41,926 nt of DNA from Flavobacteriales bacterium (GTDB lineage Bacteria > Bacteroidota > Bacteroidia > Flavobacteriales_D > Parvicellaceae): NCBI GenBank assembly GCA_018401455.1, contig JAGYKU010000023.1, forward strand, positions 1 through 41,926, in the 5' to 3' direction. How positions within the stretch are numbered: the first letter of the stretch is position 1; every line of letters begins with the position of its first letter. The position numbers and the translations under genes are program-made. Below the pieces are notes generated by a model that saw nothing but the letters and a program-made list of their open reading frames with translations, did no database searches and had not been told where the DNA came from. Shown in pieces: positions 18,262-26,714 of this stretch.

Positions 18262-18776
18262 AATGATGCCAGCCCCAGAGGAGCGAAATAAAAAATATGG
18301 CAAACACATATACACAAATTTATTTGCAAATTGTATTTTCCGTAAAAGGAAGACAAAACCTGATTCATAAAACCTGGAGAGAAGAATTGCACAAATACAT
18401 CTGTGGTATTATAAATGGGAAAGAACAAAAAGTATATGCTATTGGAGGTGTTGCAGATCACATCCATATTTTGGTCAGTATAAAACCCAATATTGCTTTA
18501 TCTGATTTGGTTAGAGATATAAAAGCAAATTCATCAAAATGGATAAATGAAAAAGGATTGGTAAAAGGAAAATTTCAATGGCAAGAAGGCTTTGGTGCAT
18601 TTTCTTATGCTCAATCTCAATTGGATAATGTCATTACATATATTAACAATCAAGAACAACATCATCAAAAGAAATCATTCAAAGATGAATATGAATCATT
18701 GTTGCAGAAATTTAATGTTGGATATGATGACAACTATTTATTTGAATGGATTGAATAATATCGCTCCTCTGGAGCT
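18262..18776 (+). mobile_element. RAYT-type element: Y1 transposase gene bounded by inverted REP-like hairpins
   Basis: The transposase gene is bracketed by the hairpin at 18272-18284 (ends AGAGGAGC then GAAATA) and its inverted counterpart at 18763-18775 (GCTCCTCTGGAGC preceded by TAT). They share a 12-bp inverted repeat, CCAGAGGAGCGA. Both ends fold as 5-bp stems with 3-nt loops, as REP sequences recognised by REP-associated Y1 transposases do. The left hairpin has one mismatch because its left arm matches the second hairpin class (GCCCC). Six further hairpins follow to 19.26 kb. Confidence 0.75.
18297..18758 (+). CDS. IS200/IS605-type Y1 transposase (REP-associated, RAYT-like)
   Basis: This 153-residue HUH single-strand endonuclease/transposase has the metal-binding HIHILVS motif (about residues 56-62) and the FGAFSYAQSQLDNVITYI helix. 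The tyrosine in FSY or the one in TYI is the nucleophile by family pattern. It is full-length and in one frame, so it may be active. Flanking inverted hairpins of REP type, and no linked tnpB, point to the RAYT branch rather than an autonomous IS605. The start overlaps the left REP tail region (GAAATAAAAAATATGG). Downstream are a miniature derivative and a truncated copy of the same gene. Confidence 0.9.
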   Translation: MANTYTQIYLQIVFSVKGRQNLIHKTWREELHKYICGIINGKEQKVYAIGGVADHIHILVSIKPNIALSDLVRDIKANSSKWINEKGLVKGKFQWQEGFGAFSYAQSQLDNVITYINNQEQHHQKKSFKDEYESLLQKFNVGYDDNYLFEWIE

Positions 18777-18810
18777 AAAAAAACGCATATTAAATAAAAA
18801 TCTAGGATGA

Positions 18811-19262
18811 TTTCACTCCTCTGGAGCTTATCATTTAAAAAAATATACCAAATACTTGTTAAAATTACAAACTGACCGAAGAAGACAATAATATTTAAGG
18901 CAATTTTGATTGACGAACACTATAAAAAAATATAGAAAACAAATTGAAATGATACCAGCCCTTAGGGGCAAAATCAAAATTGATAAAAAATATTAGAATA
19001 ACCAAGAAGCTCTAGAGGAGCGAAATAAAAATAACCGCAAACACATATGATGATTTCGCTCCTCTGGAACTTATCATGATAAAACAGTCCAATTATTTGT
19101 TATGATTAAATTTAACCGCAGAGGAAAATTATTTAAGGCAATTTTGAATGACGAACACTTTAAAAAATTATAGAAAACAAATTGAAATGATGCCAGCCCC
19201 TTAGGGGCAAAATCATAATAAAAAAATATTAGAATATCCAAGAAGCTCCAGAGGAGCGAAAT
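18811..19262. repeat. Two direct copies of a roughly 210-bp REP-bounded unit plus a 62-bp miniature element
   Basis: Copy A (18811-19026) and copy B (19054-19262) share the same order: an inverted GCTCC-class hairpin (18815-18827; 19058-19070), an AT-rich spacer with TTTAAGGCAATTTTGA and TGACGAACACT, a GCCCC-TTA-GGGGC-class hairpin (18958-18969; 19196-19208), then a direct GCTCC-AGA-GGAGC hairpin (19009-19021; 19245-19257) followed by GAAATAAAAA. Between them, 19009-19070 keeps only the two ends of the transposase element, including a GCAAACACATAT block matching the start of the transposase gene. That is a MITE-like internal deletion. The 18.76-19.5 kb interval holds no other gene. Confidence 0.72.
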
Positions 19263-19340
19263 AAAAAACACAACAAGCATAAAAACGCAAATTGTTTTTT
19301 CCAAAAAAAGAGTTCAAAACCTGATTCATAAAACCTAGAA
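19258..19340 (+). pseudogene. Truncated 5' end of a second Y1 transposase copy
   Basis: Directly after the hairpin at 19245-19257 the sequence follows the first ~100 nt of the intact transposase gene: GAAATAAAAAA, then GCAAATTGT, then TTTTCC and CAAAACCTGATTCATAAAAC. About 20 nt are deleted near the start and frames are broken. Similarity stops after CATAAAACCT. It is a dead remnant of the same family. Confidence 0.7.
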
Positions 19341-19506
19341 AGTTGAGATTGTTGTTTATTTGTTGAATTTTAAAAGATACTCTAATAAAATTCTTTAAAA
19401 ACATTAAAAATCAATTAGATGGTATATATTTGTGAGAGATATAATGTATAAAACAACAATTAATTAAATACGTTATACAGATATAAAGCCTATAATACTT
19501 AATTTT

Positions 19507-20268
19507 ATGAAAATATTACTTTTATTTCTGAATCTAACATTTCTTGGTTCTTTATATGCAGATTGTTCTGTTTATGGTTTAAATGTATTTCCTAAAACTG
19601 AAACTATTAACAAAAACTCATTTTTTGTACTTGAAGGCTATGCAAGAACACAAGAAATTATTACTTTATTAAATTCTAAATACCCTGTATATCTTGAATC
19701 AAAGAATCATAGAGTTAATCTATCTATAAAACGCCTTAATATTGGAATGTTTAATCTAACTCAAGCAATTTTAACAACAGAGGAAGATTTGATTCCTGAT
19801 GTAGTTTACTTTTTAAGAATTGATAACCTTGGTAAATTAGAAGAACGCCTATTAACTATCTGGAATTCTGAACTTCAAAAATCTTTACCTATAAGTTGGA
19901 AAATTGATAATGAAAAAGATTCAATCCCTCCAAAACTAATTGAAAATCCCATTCAAATTAATAGTAGTAATATTAAATATGGATGTGGGCCAGCTATTTT
20001 TTCGGATTTTAAAATAATTACTGAAGACCAATCAGAAATTATAATCAAAACTGAATTGGTTAATTTATATAATGGAGAGTCAACTACTTATTTTTTGACT
20101 ATTAATGATTCTAACATAGTTCGAGTTGGACACGGGATGTGTTCTGGCGCATTTACCTTCGAAAGAAATATCAAATATAAAGTGAGGTTTAGTTTAATTG
20201 ATATTTGTGGTAATGAAAATGAACAATGGACTTCATGGATCAATTTTGATAGTCCCAATAAATTCTAA
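19507..20268 (+). CDS. Secreted protein of unknown function
   Basis: The 253-residue protein begins with a clear signal peptide (MKILLLFLNLTFLGSLYADC; cleavage probably after YA). The mature part contains few cysteines (CSVYG, YGCGPAIF, GMCSGAF, DICGNEN), alternating beta-type hydrophobic stretches and no motif I can name. It may form one or two immunoglobulin-like or Big-type domains, judging by the VRFSLIDICGNENEQW ending, but this is a guess. It follows the REP debris after an AT-rich leader and is 8 nt upstream of another secreted unknown. The two may be translated from one mRNA. Confidence 0.7.
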   Translation: MKILLLFLNLTFLGSLYADCSVYGLNVFPKTETINKNSFFVLEGYARTQEIITLLNSKYPVYLESKNHRVNLSIKRLNIGMFNLTQAILTTEEDLIPDVVYFLRIDNLGKLEERLLTIWNSELQKSLPISWKIDNEKDSIPPKLIENPIQINSSNIKYGCGPAIFSDFKIITEDQSEIIIKTELVNLYNGESTTYFLTINDSNIVRVGHGMCSGAFTFERNIKYKVRFSLIDICGNENEQWTSWINFDSPNKF

Positions 20269-20276
20269 TATTAACA

Positions 20277-20678
20277 TTGAAATTTCAACTAAAATATATA
20301 GTTTTTAGCGTCTTTATATTACTCACAAATTGTGTAATTGGTCAAGAAATTGATGATAAAATAAAATCTATAAGAGAAATGGACTCTTTGTACAGGTCAG
20401 TAAGCGGAAGTTATCCCAATAGTGAATTTGAATTCAACTATGAAGATGGATACTTTTATATTTATTTACCATCCGTAATTATCATTGACTCAATGTATGT
20501 TTCAAATAAAAATAGACATCGAACAATTGACAAAAACATTATTTTTCATAAAGATTCAATAGATTCATTTAACTTTGATGTTCTTTCCAAGAAATACAAG
20601 ATTAATGTTGCTTCAATTCAAAATCTTTCTAAGATTATGATTGCACATAAGGTAAAAACTATATGCTCTCTCCTTTAG
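20277..20678 (+). CDS. Small secreted or lipoprotein-like protein, unknown function, TTG start
   Basis: The open frame of 133 residues begins at TTG and immediately encodes KFQLKYIVFSVFILLTNCVI, a convincing signal peptide, with no ATG able to provide it. This supports TTG initiation or an unseen sequencing error. The cysteine in TNCVIGQ could be a lipobox, or cleavage may follow GQ. The body (MDSLYRSVSGSYPNS, YEDGYFYIYLPSVIIID) is not recognised. It follows the preceding secreted unknown by 8 nt on the same strand. The 227-nt gap after it shows nothing clear apart from AT-rich sequence. Confidence 0.58.
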   Translation: MKFQLKYIVFSVFILLTNCVIGQEIDDKIKSIREMDSLYRSVSGSYPNSEFEFNYEDGYFYIYLPSVIIIDSMYVSNKNRHRTIDKNIIFHKDSIDSFNFDVLSKKYKINVASIQNLSKIMIAHKVKTICSLL

Positions 20679-20905
20679 GAGACTGTCAGGATACGCATAT
20701 AATTATATTTCAAAATGATGAATATTATGCTGTGAAAATTTAGAGCATCATTGTTATCAAAAGTACTGTTTTTATCATCATAAAGCAAAAACTAAAAAAA
20801 TTAGCCCAGATATTCAACTGATAAAAAATAGTAAAAAACTTATTTGGGAATAGATTTATACGTCAATCTCAAACATCACTTTCCCTATTCTATTCTTAAC
20901 GAATC

Positions 20906-21307
20906 CTATATCTGAAAGAAATCAAAGAAGAAAATTACAGCAGCTTGCTCTTTTTTAACGCCTTTGGCAGAACCCACAACAGAACCATTTTTACGAATAT
21001 CTCCGTTGGATTCTATTTTTCCTTTTACACTTCCGTTAATTCTAACATCTCCGTTGGATTCAACTTTTCCGATTACAGAACCATTTTTTCTAATGTCTCC
21101 ATTTGATTCTATTTTTCCTTTCACACTTCCGTTGACTCTAATGTCTCCATTCGACTCAAACTTCCCTTTTACGCTTCCGTTAATTCTAACATCACCATTG
21201 GACTCTACTTTTCCAAAAGAAGAACCACCTTTTCTAAGATCTTGTGCAACAGCAGTGTTGATGAATAAACAAACTGCAAAAAGCATTATTAAATTTTTGA
21301 TTTTCAT
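20906..21307 (-). CDS. Secreted protein with five 16-residue tandem repeats
   Basis: After a signal peptide (about 1-21, ending NTAVAQ) the 133-residue protein has five near-identical 16-residue units from about residue 32 to 111, pattern GKxESNGDxRxNGSVx, then KGVKKEQAAVIFFFDFF at the C-terminus. The regular spacing and the N-G/S-V pattern suggest a short right-handed beta-solenoid, as in bactofilin-like or polymer-forming domains. At DNA level the unit is 48 bp with substitutions mostly at third positions, so the protein repeat appears to be maintained. The strong antisense open frame over it is a by-product of the repeat. It lies downstream of secA on the same strand. Function unknown. Confidence 0.75.
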   Translation of the reverse strand: MKIKNLIMLFAVCLFINTAVAQDLRKGGSSFGKVESNGDVRINGSVKGKFESNGDIRVNGSVKGKIESNGDIRKNGSVIGKVESNGDVRINGSVKGKIESNGDIRKNGSVVGSAKGVKKEQAAVIFFFDFFQI

Positions 21308-21358
21308 AATTTTAATTTTAATTTTTATTTAGTTAACTATTTTTATTTCAAAAGTACT

Positions 21359-24300
21359 CTATACTTCTTCTTCAACAATTTGGTATGCACCAGTCAAAAT
21401 CATTGCTTCTGCCGCTTTATATTTCATTTCCTGAGTTTCTCCATTTCTTAAATTCAAAATCTTCACTCTGTCGTTTCTTCCATATTTTTTATCAGAAACT
21501 GCCGGCTTTTTCTTCACCACAGGACCGTCACCTTGTCCATTTGATGCAGCTGCTTCGTTCTGGCGAGTTGCCTCACCTAATTCTTGTCTGCTTGCACTTA
21601 GTCTTGTGTTGTCTTGTTGTTGAATTTGAGAAACACTTCTTTGTTGGTTATTGTTGTTATCAATAGGAATCTGAACTTTCGTTAAGAATGATAATATTTC
21701 TTTGTTCATATTATCTACCATAGCTCTAAACAAGTTGTAACCTTCTAATTTGTATATCAACAAAGGATCTTTTTGTTCATATTGAGCGTGATAAACAGAT
21801 TGTTTCAAATCATCCATTTCTCTTAAATGATCTTTCCATTCATTGTCAATCAATGCCAACACAATTCCTTTTTCTAATTCTTTGATGACTTTCATTCCTT
21901 TTGAATCATAAGCATCTTTGATATCTACTCTTATTTGCACACCTTTTTTACCATCAGAAAATGGAATGGAAATTCTTCCTGCAGCTTCTGCGTGTTGGTT
22001 GTAAATATTTTCAACCACTTTAAAGATATTCTCTTGAATAATGGCTTTCTTCTTAGCATAATGCTGAACTGAAGCAGCATAGATTTTATCTACCAATTCT
22101 TGTGGTTTGCTTTCGAAAAATTCATCAGAACTTACAGGGCTTTCAATTCCGAAGTTTAATATTAAATCGTATTCAAAATCTTCAAAACTTCCAACTTCGT
22201 GATGTTCTTTCACAATGGCTTGAGAAGTTTCGTAAAACATCGTATCAATATCCAGATCCAATTTATCTCCAAACAATGCATTTCTTCTTCTTGCATAAAT
22301 GGCAGTTCTTTGAGAGTTCATTACATCATCAAACTCCAACAACCTTTTTCTAACTCCAAAGTTGTTTTCTTCTACTTTTCTTTGTGCTCTTTCTATAGAT
22401 TTTGAAATCATAGAGTGCGAAATCACTTCACCTTCTTTATGTCCCATTCTATCCATCATTTTGGCAATTCTTTCTGAACCAAAAAGACGCATTAAATTAT
22501 CTTCCAAAGAAACAAAAAACTGAGAAGAACCTGGATCTCCCTGACGACCAGCACGACCTCTCAACTGTCTGTCAACCCTTCTAGAATCGTGACGTTCTGT
22601 ACCAATAATTGCCAATCCTCCTGCTTCTTTTACGCCTTCTCTAAGTTTAATATCCGTTCCACGACCAGCCATATTGGTAGCAATGGTAACAGTTCCAGCT
22701 TTTCCTGCTTCTGCTACAACCTCTGCTTCACTTTGGTGTAATTTAGCATTCAAAACTTGATGTGGAATCTTTCTACTCTTAAGAATTCTACTCAACAACT
22801 CAGAAATTTCAACATTGGTAGTTCCCACTAACACCGGTCTTCCTGCATTTCTAAGGTTTTCTATTTCATCCACTACAGCATTGTATTTTTCTCTTGCAGT
22901 TTTGAAAACCAAATCATCTTTATCTTTTCTGGCAATCGGTCTGTTGGTTTTTACAACTACAACATCCAATTTATAAATATCCCACAACTCTTTTGCCTCA
23001 GTTTCAGCAGTTCCTGTCATTCCGGCTAACTTGTGATACATTCTAAAGAAGTTCTGTAAAGTAATGGTAGCATAAGTTTGAGTTGCCGCTTCTACAGTTA
23101 CATTTTCTTTAGCCTCAATCGCTTGGTGCAAACCGTCAGAATAACGTCTTCCATCCATAATACGACCTGTTTGCTCATCTACAATTTTCACTTTGTTGTC
23201 CATTACCACATATTCCACATCTTTTTCAAAAAGTGTATATGCTTTTAGTAATTGATTGATAGAGTGAATTCTTTCTGCCTTGGCTGAATAATCAGTTATC
23301 ATCTCATCTTTCATCTTCGCCTTCTCTTCTGATGATTTTCCAGACTTTTCAATATCCGCCATAATATCACCAATATCAGGTAAAATATAGAAAGATGGAT
23401 CTTCAGAGCCAGAAATCAAATCGATTCCTCTTTCCGTAAGGTCAATGTTATTGCTTTTCTCTTCTATCGTAAAATACAAAGGTTCGTCCGCTTTTGGCAT
23501 TTCTTTGTTGTTGTCCTGCATGTAGAAATTCTCTACTTTTTGCATATGTGTTTTCACACCAGGCTCACTCAAAAACTTAATCAAAGCCTTATTTTTAGGC
23601 AAACCTCTATATGCTCTAAACAATGCCAAACCACCTTCTTCCCAAAGTTGTTTTTGAAGTTTTTTATCAATTCCTTCTTGTTCTGCTTGAGCTAATTTTT
23701 GCTTGGCTTCTGTTAGAAATTGATTTACAACTTTTTTCTGTGCCTCAGCTAATCTTTCAATTTTTGGTTTTAAACCAACATATTCTTGTATCTCTCCATT
23801 GGGAGTTGGTCCAGAAATAATCAAAGGTGTTCTGGCGTCATCAATTAAAACAGAATCTACCTCATCAATAATCGCATAATGATGTTTGGTTTGAACAATG
23901 TTTTCAGGATTGCTCACCATATTGTCTCTCAAATAATCAAACCCAAATCCATTGTTAGTTCCGAAAGTAATATCTGCTAAATAGGCATTTTTACGTTCAG
24001 GCGTATTGGCTTCGTATTTATCTATACAATCCACTCTCAAACCGTGAAATTCGTACAAAGGTCCCATCCATTCAGAATCCCTTTTGGCAAGGTAATCATT
24101 TACAGTAATTACGTGAACTCCTCTTCCAGCCAAAGCATTCAAATAAACAGGTAATGTCGCTACTAAAGTTTTTCCCTCACCCGTTTGCATCTCCGCAATT
24201 CTACCTTTATGAAGCGCTGTACCACCCATCAATTGCACATCGTAATGTACCATATCCCAAGTTACTTCAGTACCAGCGGCATCCCAAGTAGTTTGCCATC

Positions 24301-24760
24301 TAGCAATACCATTTTCAATAGAAATATGATCTCTTTCGGCATCAAAAAATCTGTCAGTATCGTTGGCTTCAACTTCTAAAAATTCGTTTTCCGCAAATCT
24401 TCTAGAAGTTTCTTTAATCACAGCAAAGGCTTCTGGTAAAATTTGTAAAAGAATTTCTTCTACTTTTTCATCGCTTTCTTTTCGCTTTTTCTCTACTAAT
24501 TCAAAAAATTCTTCCTTGTCTTGAATAGAAGTTTCTGGAAGTTCCGCTTTTTTTGTTAAATCTGCTATTTCGTCATCAATTTCCTTAGTATATTCTTTGA
24601 TTCTTGCTTTGAACTCTTGCGTTTTTTTACGAAGTGCATCATTAGAAAGATTGGCAAGTTTGGCATATTCTGTATTGATTAAACCTACATAAGGCTCTAA
24701 TTCTATTAAATCTTTTTTGGTTTTATCTCCGAATACTTTTTGTAATAATCCTTTAAACAT
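21359..24760 (-). CDS. secA: Preprotein translocase ATPase SecA
   Basis: SecA drives Sec-dependent export at the SecYEG channel. Visible motor motifs are Walker A in MQTGEGKTLVATLP, TVNDYLAKRDSEWMG, NNGFGFDYLRDNM, the DEVDSVLIDDARTPLIISGP box, MAGMTGTAETEA, NMAGRGTDIKL and GRAGRQGDPGSSQFFVSLED. At 1133 residues it is longer than the E. coli protein, with an insertion between DEAD-motor and cross-linking parts (KKVVNQFLTEAKQKLAQAEQ). There is no zinc-binding C-terminal SEC-C motif. Both traits are usual in Bacteroidota. I start at ATG 24760; nine upstream codons beginning with TTG overlap the promoter. Confidence 0.96.
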   Translation of the reverse strand: MFKGLLQKVFGDKTKKDLIELEPYVGLINTEYAKLANLSNDALRKKTQEFKARIKEYTKEIDDEIADLTKKAELPETSIQDKEEFFELVEKKRKESDEKVEEILLQILPEAFAVIKETSRRFAENEFLEVEANDTDRFFDAERDHISIENGIARWQTTWDAAGTEVTWDMVHYDVQLMGGTALHKGRIAEMQTGEGKTLVATLPVYLNALAGRGVHVITVNDYLAKRDSEWMGPLYEFHGLRVDCIDKYEANTPERKNAYLADITFGTNNGFGFDYLRDNMVSNPENIVQTKHHYAIIDEVDSVLIDDARTPLIISGPTPNGEIQEYVGLKPKIERLAEAQKKVVNQFLTEAKQKLAQAEQEGIDKKLQKQLWEEGGLALFRAYRGLPKNKALIKFLSEPGVKTHMQKVENFYMQDNNKEMPKADEPLYFTIEEKSNNIDLTERGIDLISGSEDPSFYILPDIGDIMADIEKSGKSSEEKAKMKDEMITDYSAKAERIHSINQLLKAYTLFEKDVEYVVMDNKVKIVDEQTGRIMDGRRYSDGLHQAIEAKENVTVEAATQTYATITLQNFFRMYHKLAGMTGTAETEAKELWDIYKLDVVVVKTNRPIARKDKDDLVFKTAREKYNAVVDEIENLRNAGRPVLVGTTNVEISELLSRILKSRKIPHQVLNAKLHQSEAEVVAEAGKAGTVTIATNMAGRGTDIKLREGVKEAGGLAIIGTERHDSRRVDRQLRGRAGRQGDPGSSQFFVSLEDNLMRLFGSERIAKMMDRMGHKEGEVISHSMISKSIERAQRKVEENNFGVRKRLLEFDDVMNSQRTAIYARRRNALFGDKLDLDIDTMFYETSQAIVKEHHEVGSFEDFEYDLILNFGIESPVSSDEFFESKPQELVDKIYAASVQHYAKKKAIIQENIFKVVENIYNQHAEAAGRISIPFSDGKKGVQIRVDIKDAYDSKGMKVIKELEKGIVLALIDNEWKDHLREMDDLKQSVYHAQYEQKDPLLIYKLEGYNLFRAMVDNMNKEILSFLTKVQIPIDNNNNQQRSVSQIQQQDNTRLSASRQELGEATRQNEAAASNGQGDGPVVKKKPAVSDKKYGRNDRVKILNLRNGETQEMKYKAAEAMILTGAYQIVEEEV

Positions 24761-24784
24761 ATTGTTGTGTATCTTAGTAACCTG

Positions 24785-24792
24785 CAAATTTA
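24785..24792 (-). promoter_or_regulatory. -7 box of secA
   Basis: TAAATTTG on the minus strand fits TAnnTTTG and lies 24 nt before ATG 24760. No clear -33 TTG at standard spacing. Confidence 0.45.
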
Positions 24793-24939
24793 GGTTAATT
24801 GTTCTTTTATTGTAATTTTTTTTGAAATTTATTCTATATAATTTCTATTTTAAAAATCTATTGAGTCATAAATCATTCCTTTTTAAATAAAATGTCATTT
24901 TGTCACAATCAAAAATCTTCCTTCAAAAGCACTGGCAAA

Positions 24940-26128
24940 TTATTCCAAAATAAATTTATAAGTAGTACCAGTGTCGTTTGTTTCAAAAGATTTCTTTGCG
25001 TTCAATTGTTCTGTTAACATTTCAATTAAGTCTGCTCCAAAATTGCCCACACTCCCCTCTTTCCAAATTCCATTGTCTTTATATGTAAAAGTTATTTTAC
25101 CTTCCTTTTCTATTCTTAAAGAAATTAAACCGTTTTCACGATGTTTAAATGCGTGGTTTAATCGAATTTGTTGTCAATTCATTAATTAACAAACCTAATG
25201 GAACAATGTGTTCTGGTGAAAACTCTACATTATTAATGGTAATTTCAGAATTCACCTTTTCGTTTTGATTGTAAGTTTCTACAATTTCAAAAATTAATTC
25301 ATTGAAATATTCATTCAAATTGATTTTTGCCAAAGAGTTTCCCTTTATACAATTTCTGAGTGTATCAAAGACATACTCATAATTCTATTATAAGCTTTGA
25401 AAATGCTTTTGTGCATCCTGATTTTGAATTTCATTGCTCTGCATTCTCAATAAAGAAATGATGATTTGAAGATTGTTTTTTACGCGATGATGTACTTCCT
25501 TTATCAAAACAGTTTTTTCTTCATCTTGAGATTTGATTCGTTCATTTTGAATAATCAACTCTTTGTTAATTTTTAGGTTTGATGCTTCAGATAGACTGTA
25601 AAACTCAAATATTAAATAAATCATATAAATTCCACACAAAAACCCGACCATTACATCTGCAAATAGTGCAAATTTCTGAAACGAAGTTCTTGGTTGAAGC
25701 AATTCAATGTGAGTGTTTATGTTATAAAAAACAAAATAGGAAATAGAAATAAGTGCCAGAAAAAGTAAAGTAAATGCAACTTTTTTATTAAGTCCAAAAA
25801 AAGCGAGCACAATCGCTGAAAACATCCAAATAAATTCACCATAATGGACAGTATTGTGAAGAAAATTTAATGTTAAACCTGTAATTATAACCCCCGTAAT
25901 ACTAAAAATCCAGTAAACTAATTTGTATTTATGAGTGACTAAATTGTAAATAAAACATCCCAGTCCAATCACAAAGCCCAAAAGCATTGTCAAGAAATTT
26001 ACTGTGGATACGTTATAATGTGCAATTGATAAAATCGTAAAAGTTATTGTAAATAAAATAGTTAGCCTCTGTGCAAATTTATTCCTCAACTTCTCCAAAT
26101 CTGTATTTACTGGCTCTATATACTCCAC
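24940..26128 (-). pseudogene. Membrane histidine kinase (HisKA_2/HWE-like), frameshifted
   Basis: The first 246 codons from GTG 26128 give about six membrane helices (roughly residues 23-185), a short coiled coil and the phosphoacceptor EVHHRVKNNLQIIISLLRMQ of the HisKA_2 group. The frame then breaks near 25385, but the expected continuation is still readable: RIMSMSLIH and GNSLAKINLNEYFNELI. A further break near 25155 (one extra C) interrupts NSIKHAFKHRENGLI. The ATPase tail NGIWKEGSVGNFGADL and GTTYKFILE ends at 24940. At least three indels are needed, each a single base, suggesting base-call errors. A Shine-Dalgarno-like AAGGAGAG precedes the GTG, unusual here. No response regulator is adjacent. 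Confidence 0.8.
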
Positions 26129-26177
26129 CTCTCCTTAATTTTGATTCGCAAATGTAAGTTAATATTTGTTAATAATA

Positions 26178-26220
26178 TTATGCGTGCATAACTTTTTAGA
26201 ATTTAGTATGCAAGCATAAC
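26178..26220. promoter_or_regulatory. Two palindromic operators upstream of the MarR gene
   Basis: TTATGCGTGCATAA (26178-26191) is a perfect 6-2-6 inverted repeat. GTATGCAAGCATAAC (26206-26220) contains TATGC-AA-GCATA. The shared half-site is TATGC and the centres are 28 bp apart. They lie between the divergent kinase and MarR genes, where an autoregulatory MarR dimer would be expected to bind. Confidence 0.62.
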
Positions 26221-26242
26221 ATTTTTTTTATACATTCGTGCT

Positions 26243-26698
26243 GTGAAAGTTTTTAAAGACAAAATAAAGCAAGAAGAATCTATAGATTTCCACATTAGAT
26301 GGGCTTGGTACAACATTTCTCGAATGTACAATTTGCAAGCAAGTTCGTTTGGAGGTTCAATGGCGCTTGGATATGCTTTATTAAACATAGAGGAACAAGG
26401 AACTTCTTCTACCAAACTCGCTCCAAAAATGGGAATGGAACCTAGAAGTTTAACGAGAATGATTAAATCTCTAGAAGAAAAAGGATTAATTAAAAAAGAA
26501 ATTGACGCTCAAGACAAAAGAATTGTAAAACTGTTTCTTACCAAAAAAGGAAAGCAACAAAGAGATTATGCAAAAACAATTGTATTAAAATTTAATAATA
26601 AAATATATGAACAAATACCTCAAGAAGAATTAGATATTGCTTTTAAAGTAATTTCTAAAGTAAACGAAATTATAGATAATAATGAAATTTTTAACTAA
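26243..26698 (+). CDS. MarR family transcriptional regulator of the beta-oxidation operon
   Basis: The 151-residue winged-helix regulator starts at GTG and shows MarR features: GTSSTKLAPKMGMEPRSLTRM as the recognition region (about 53-73) and the wing EEKGLIKKEIDAQDKRIVKLFLTKKGKQ (about 76-103). It is the first gene of a same-strand cluster with a FadB-like fusion (16 nt downstream), thiolase and acyl-CoA dehydrogenase. It therefore probably senses a fatty acyl-CoA or related lipid and represses the operon. Two TATGC-N2-GCATA palindromes upstream are candidate operators. Ligand and mode are inferred from position only. Confidence 0.86.
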   Translation: MKVFKDKIKQEESIDFHIRWAWYNISRMYNLQASSFGGSMALGYALLNIEEQGTSSTKLAPKMGMEPRSLTRMIKSLEEKGLIKKEIDAQDKRIVKLFLTKKGKQQRDYAKTIVLKFNNKIYEQIPQEELDIAFKVISKVNEIIDNNEIFN

Positions 26699-26714
26699 CA
26701 TTAAACAATAAAAA

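Noticed and set aside
20964..21332. Long plus-strand open frame opposite the 16-residue-repeat protein
   Set aside because: It is the antisense shadow of a 48-bp repeat whose period keeps the frame open; no signal or family match, while the minus-strand product has a signal peptide.
21359..24760. SecA C-terminal truncation (no zinc-binding motif)
   Set aside because: Bacteroidota SecA proteins commonly end this way; the length and all motor motifs are complete.
24761..24787. Nine-codon extension of SecA
   Set aside because: It starts at a TTG within the TAAATTTG box; the family N-terminus is MFKGLLQKVFG.
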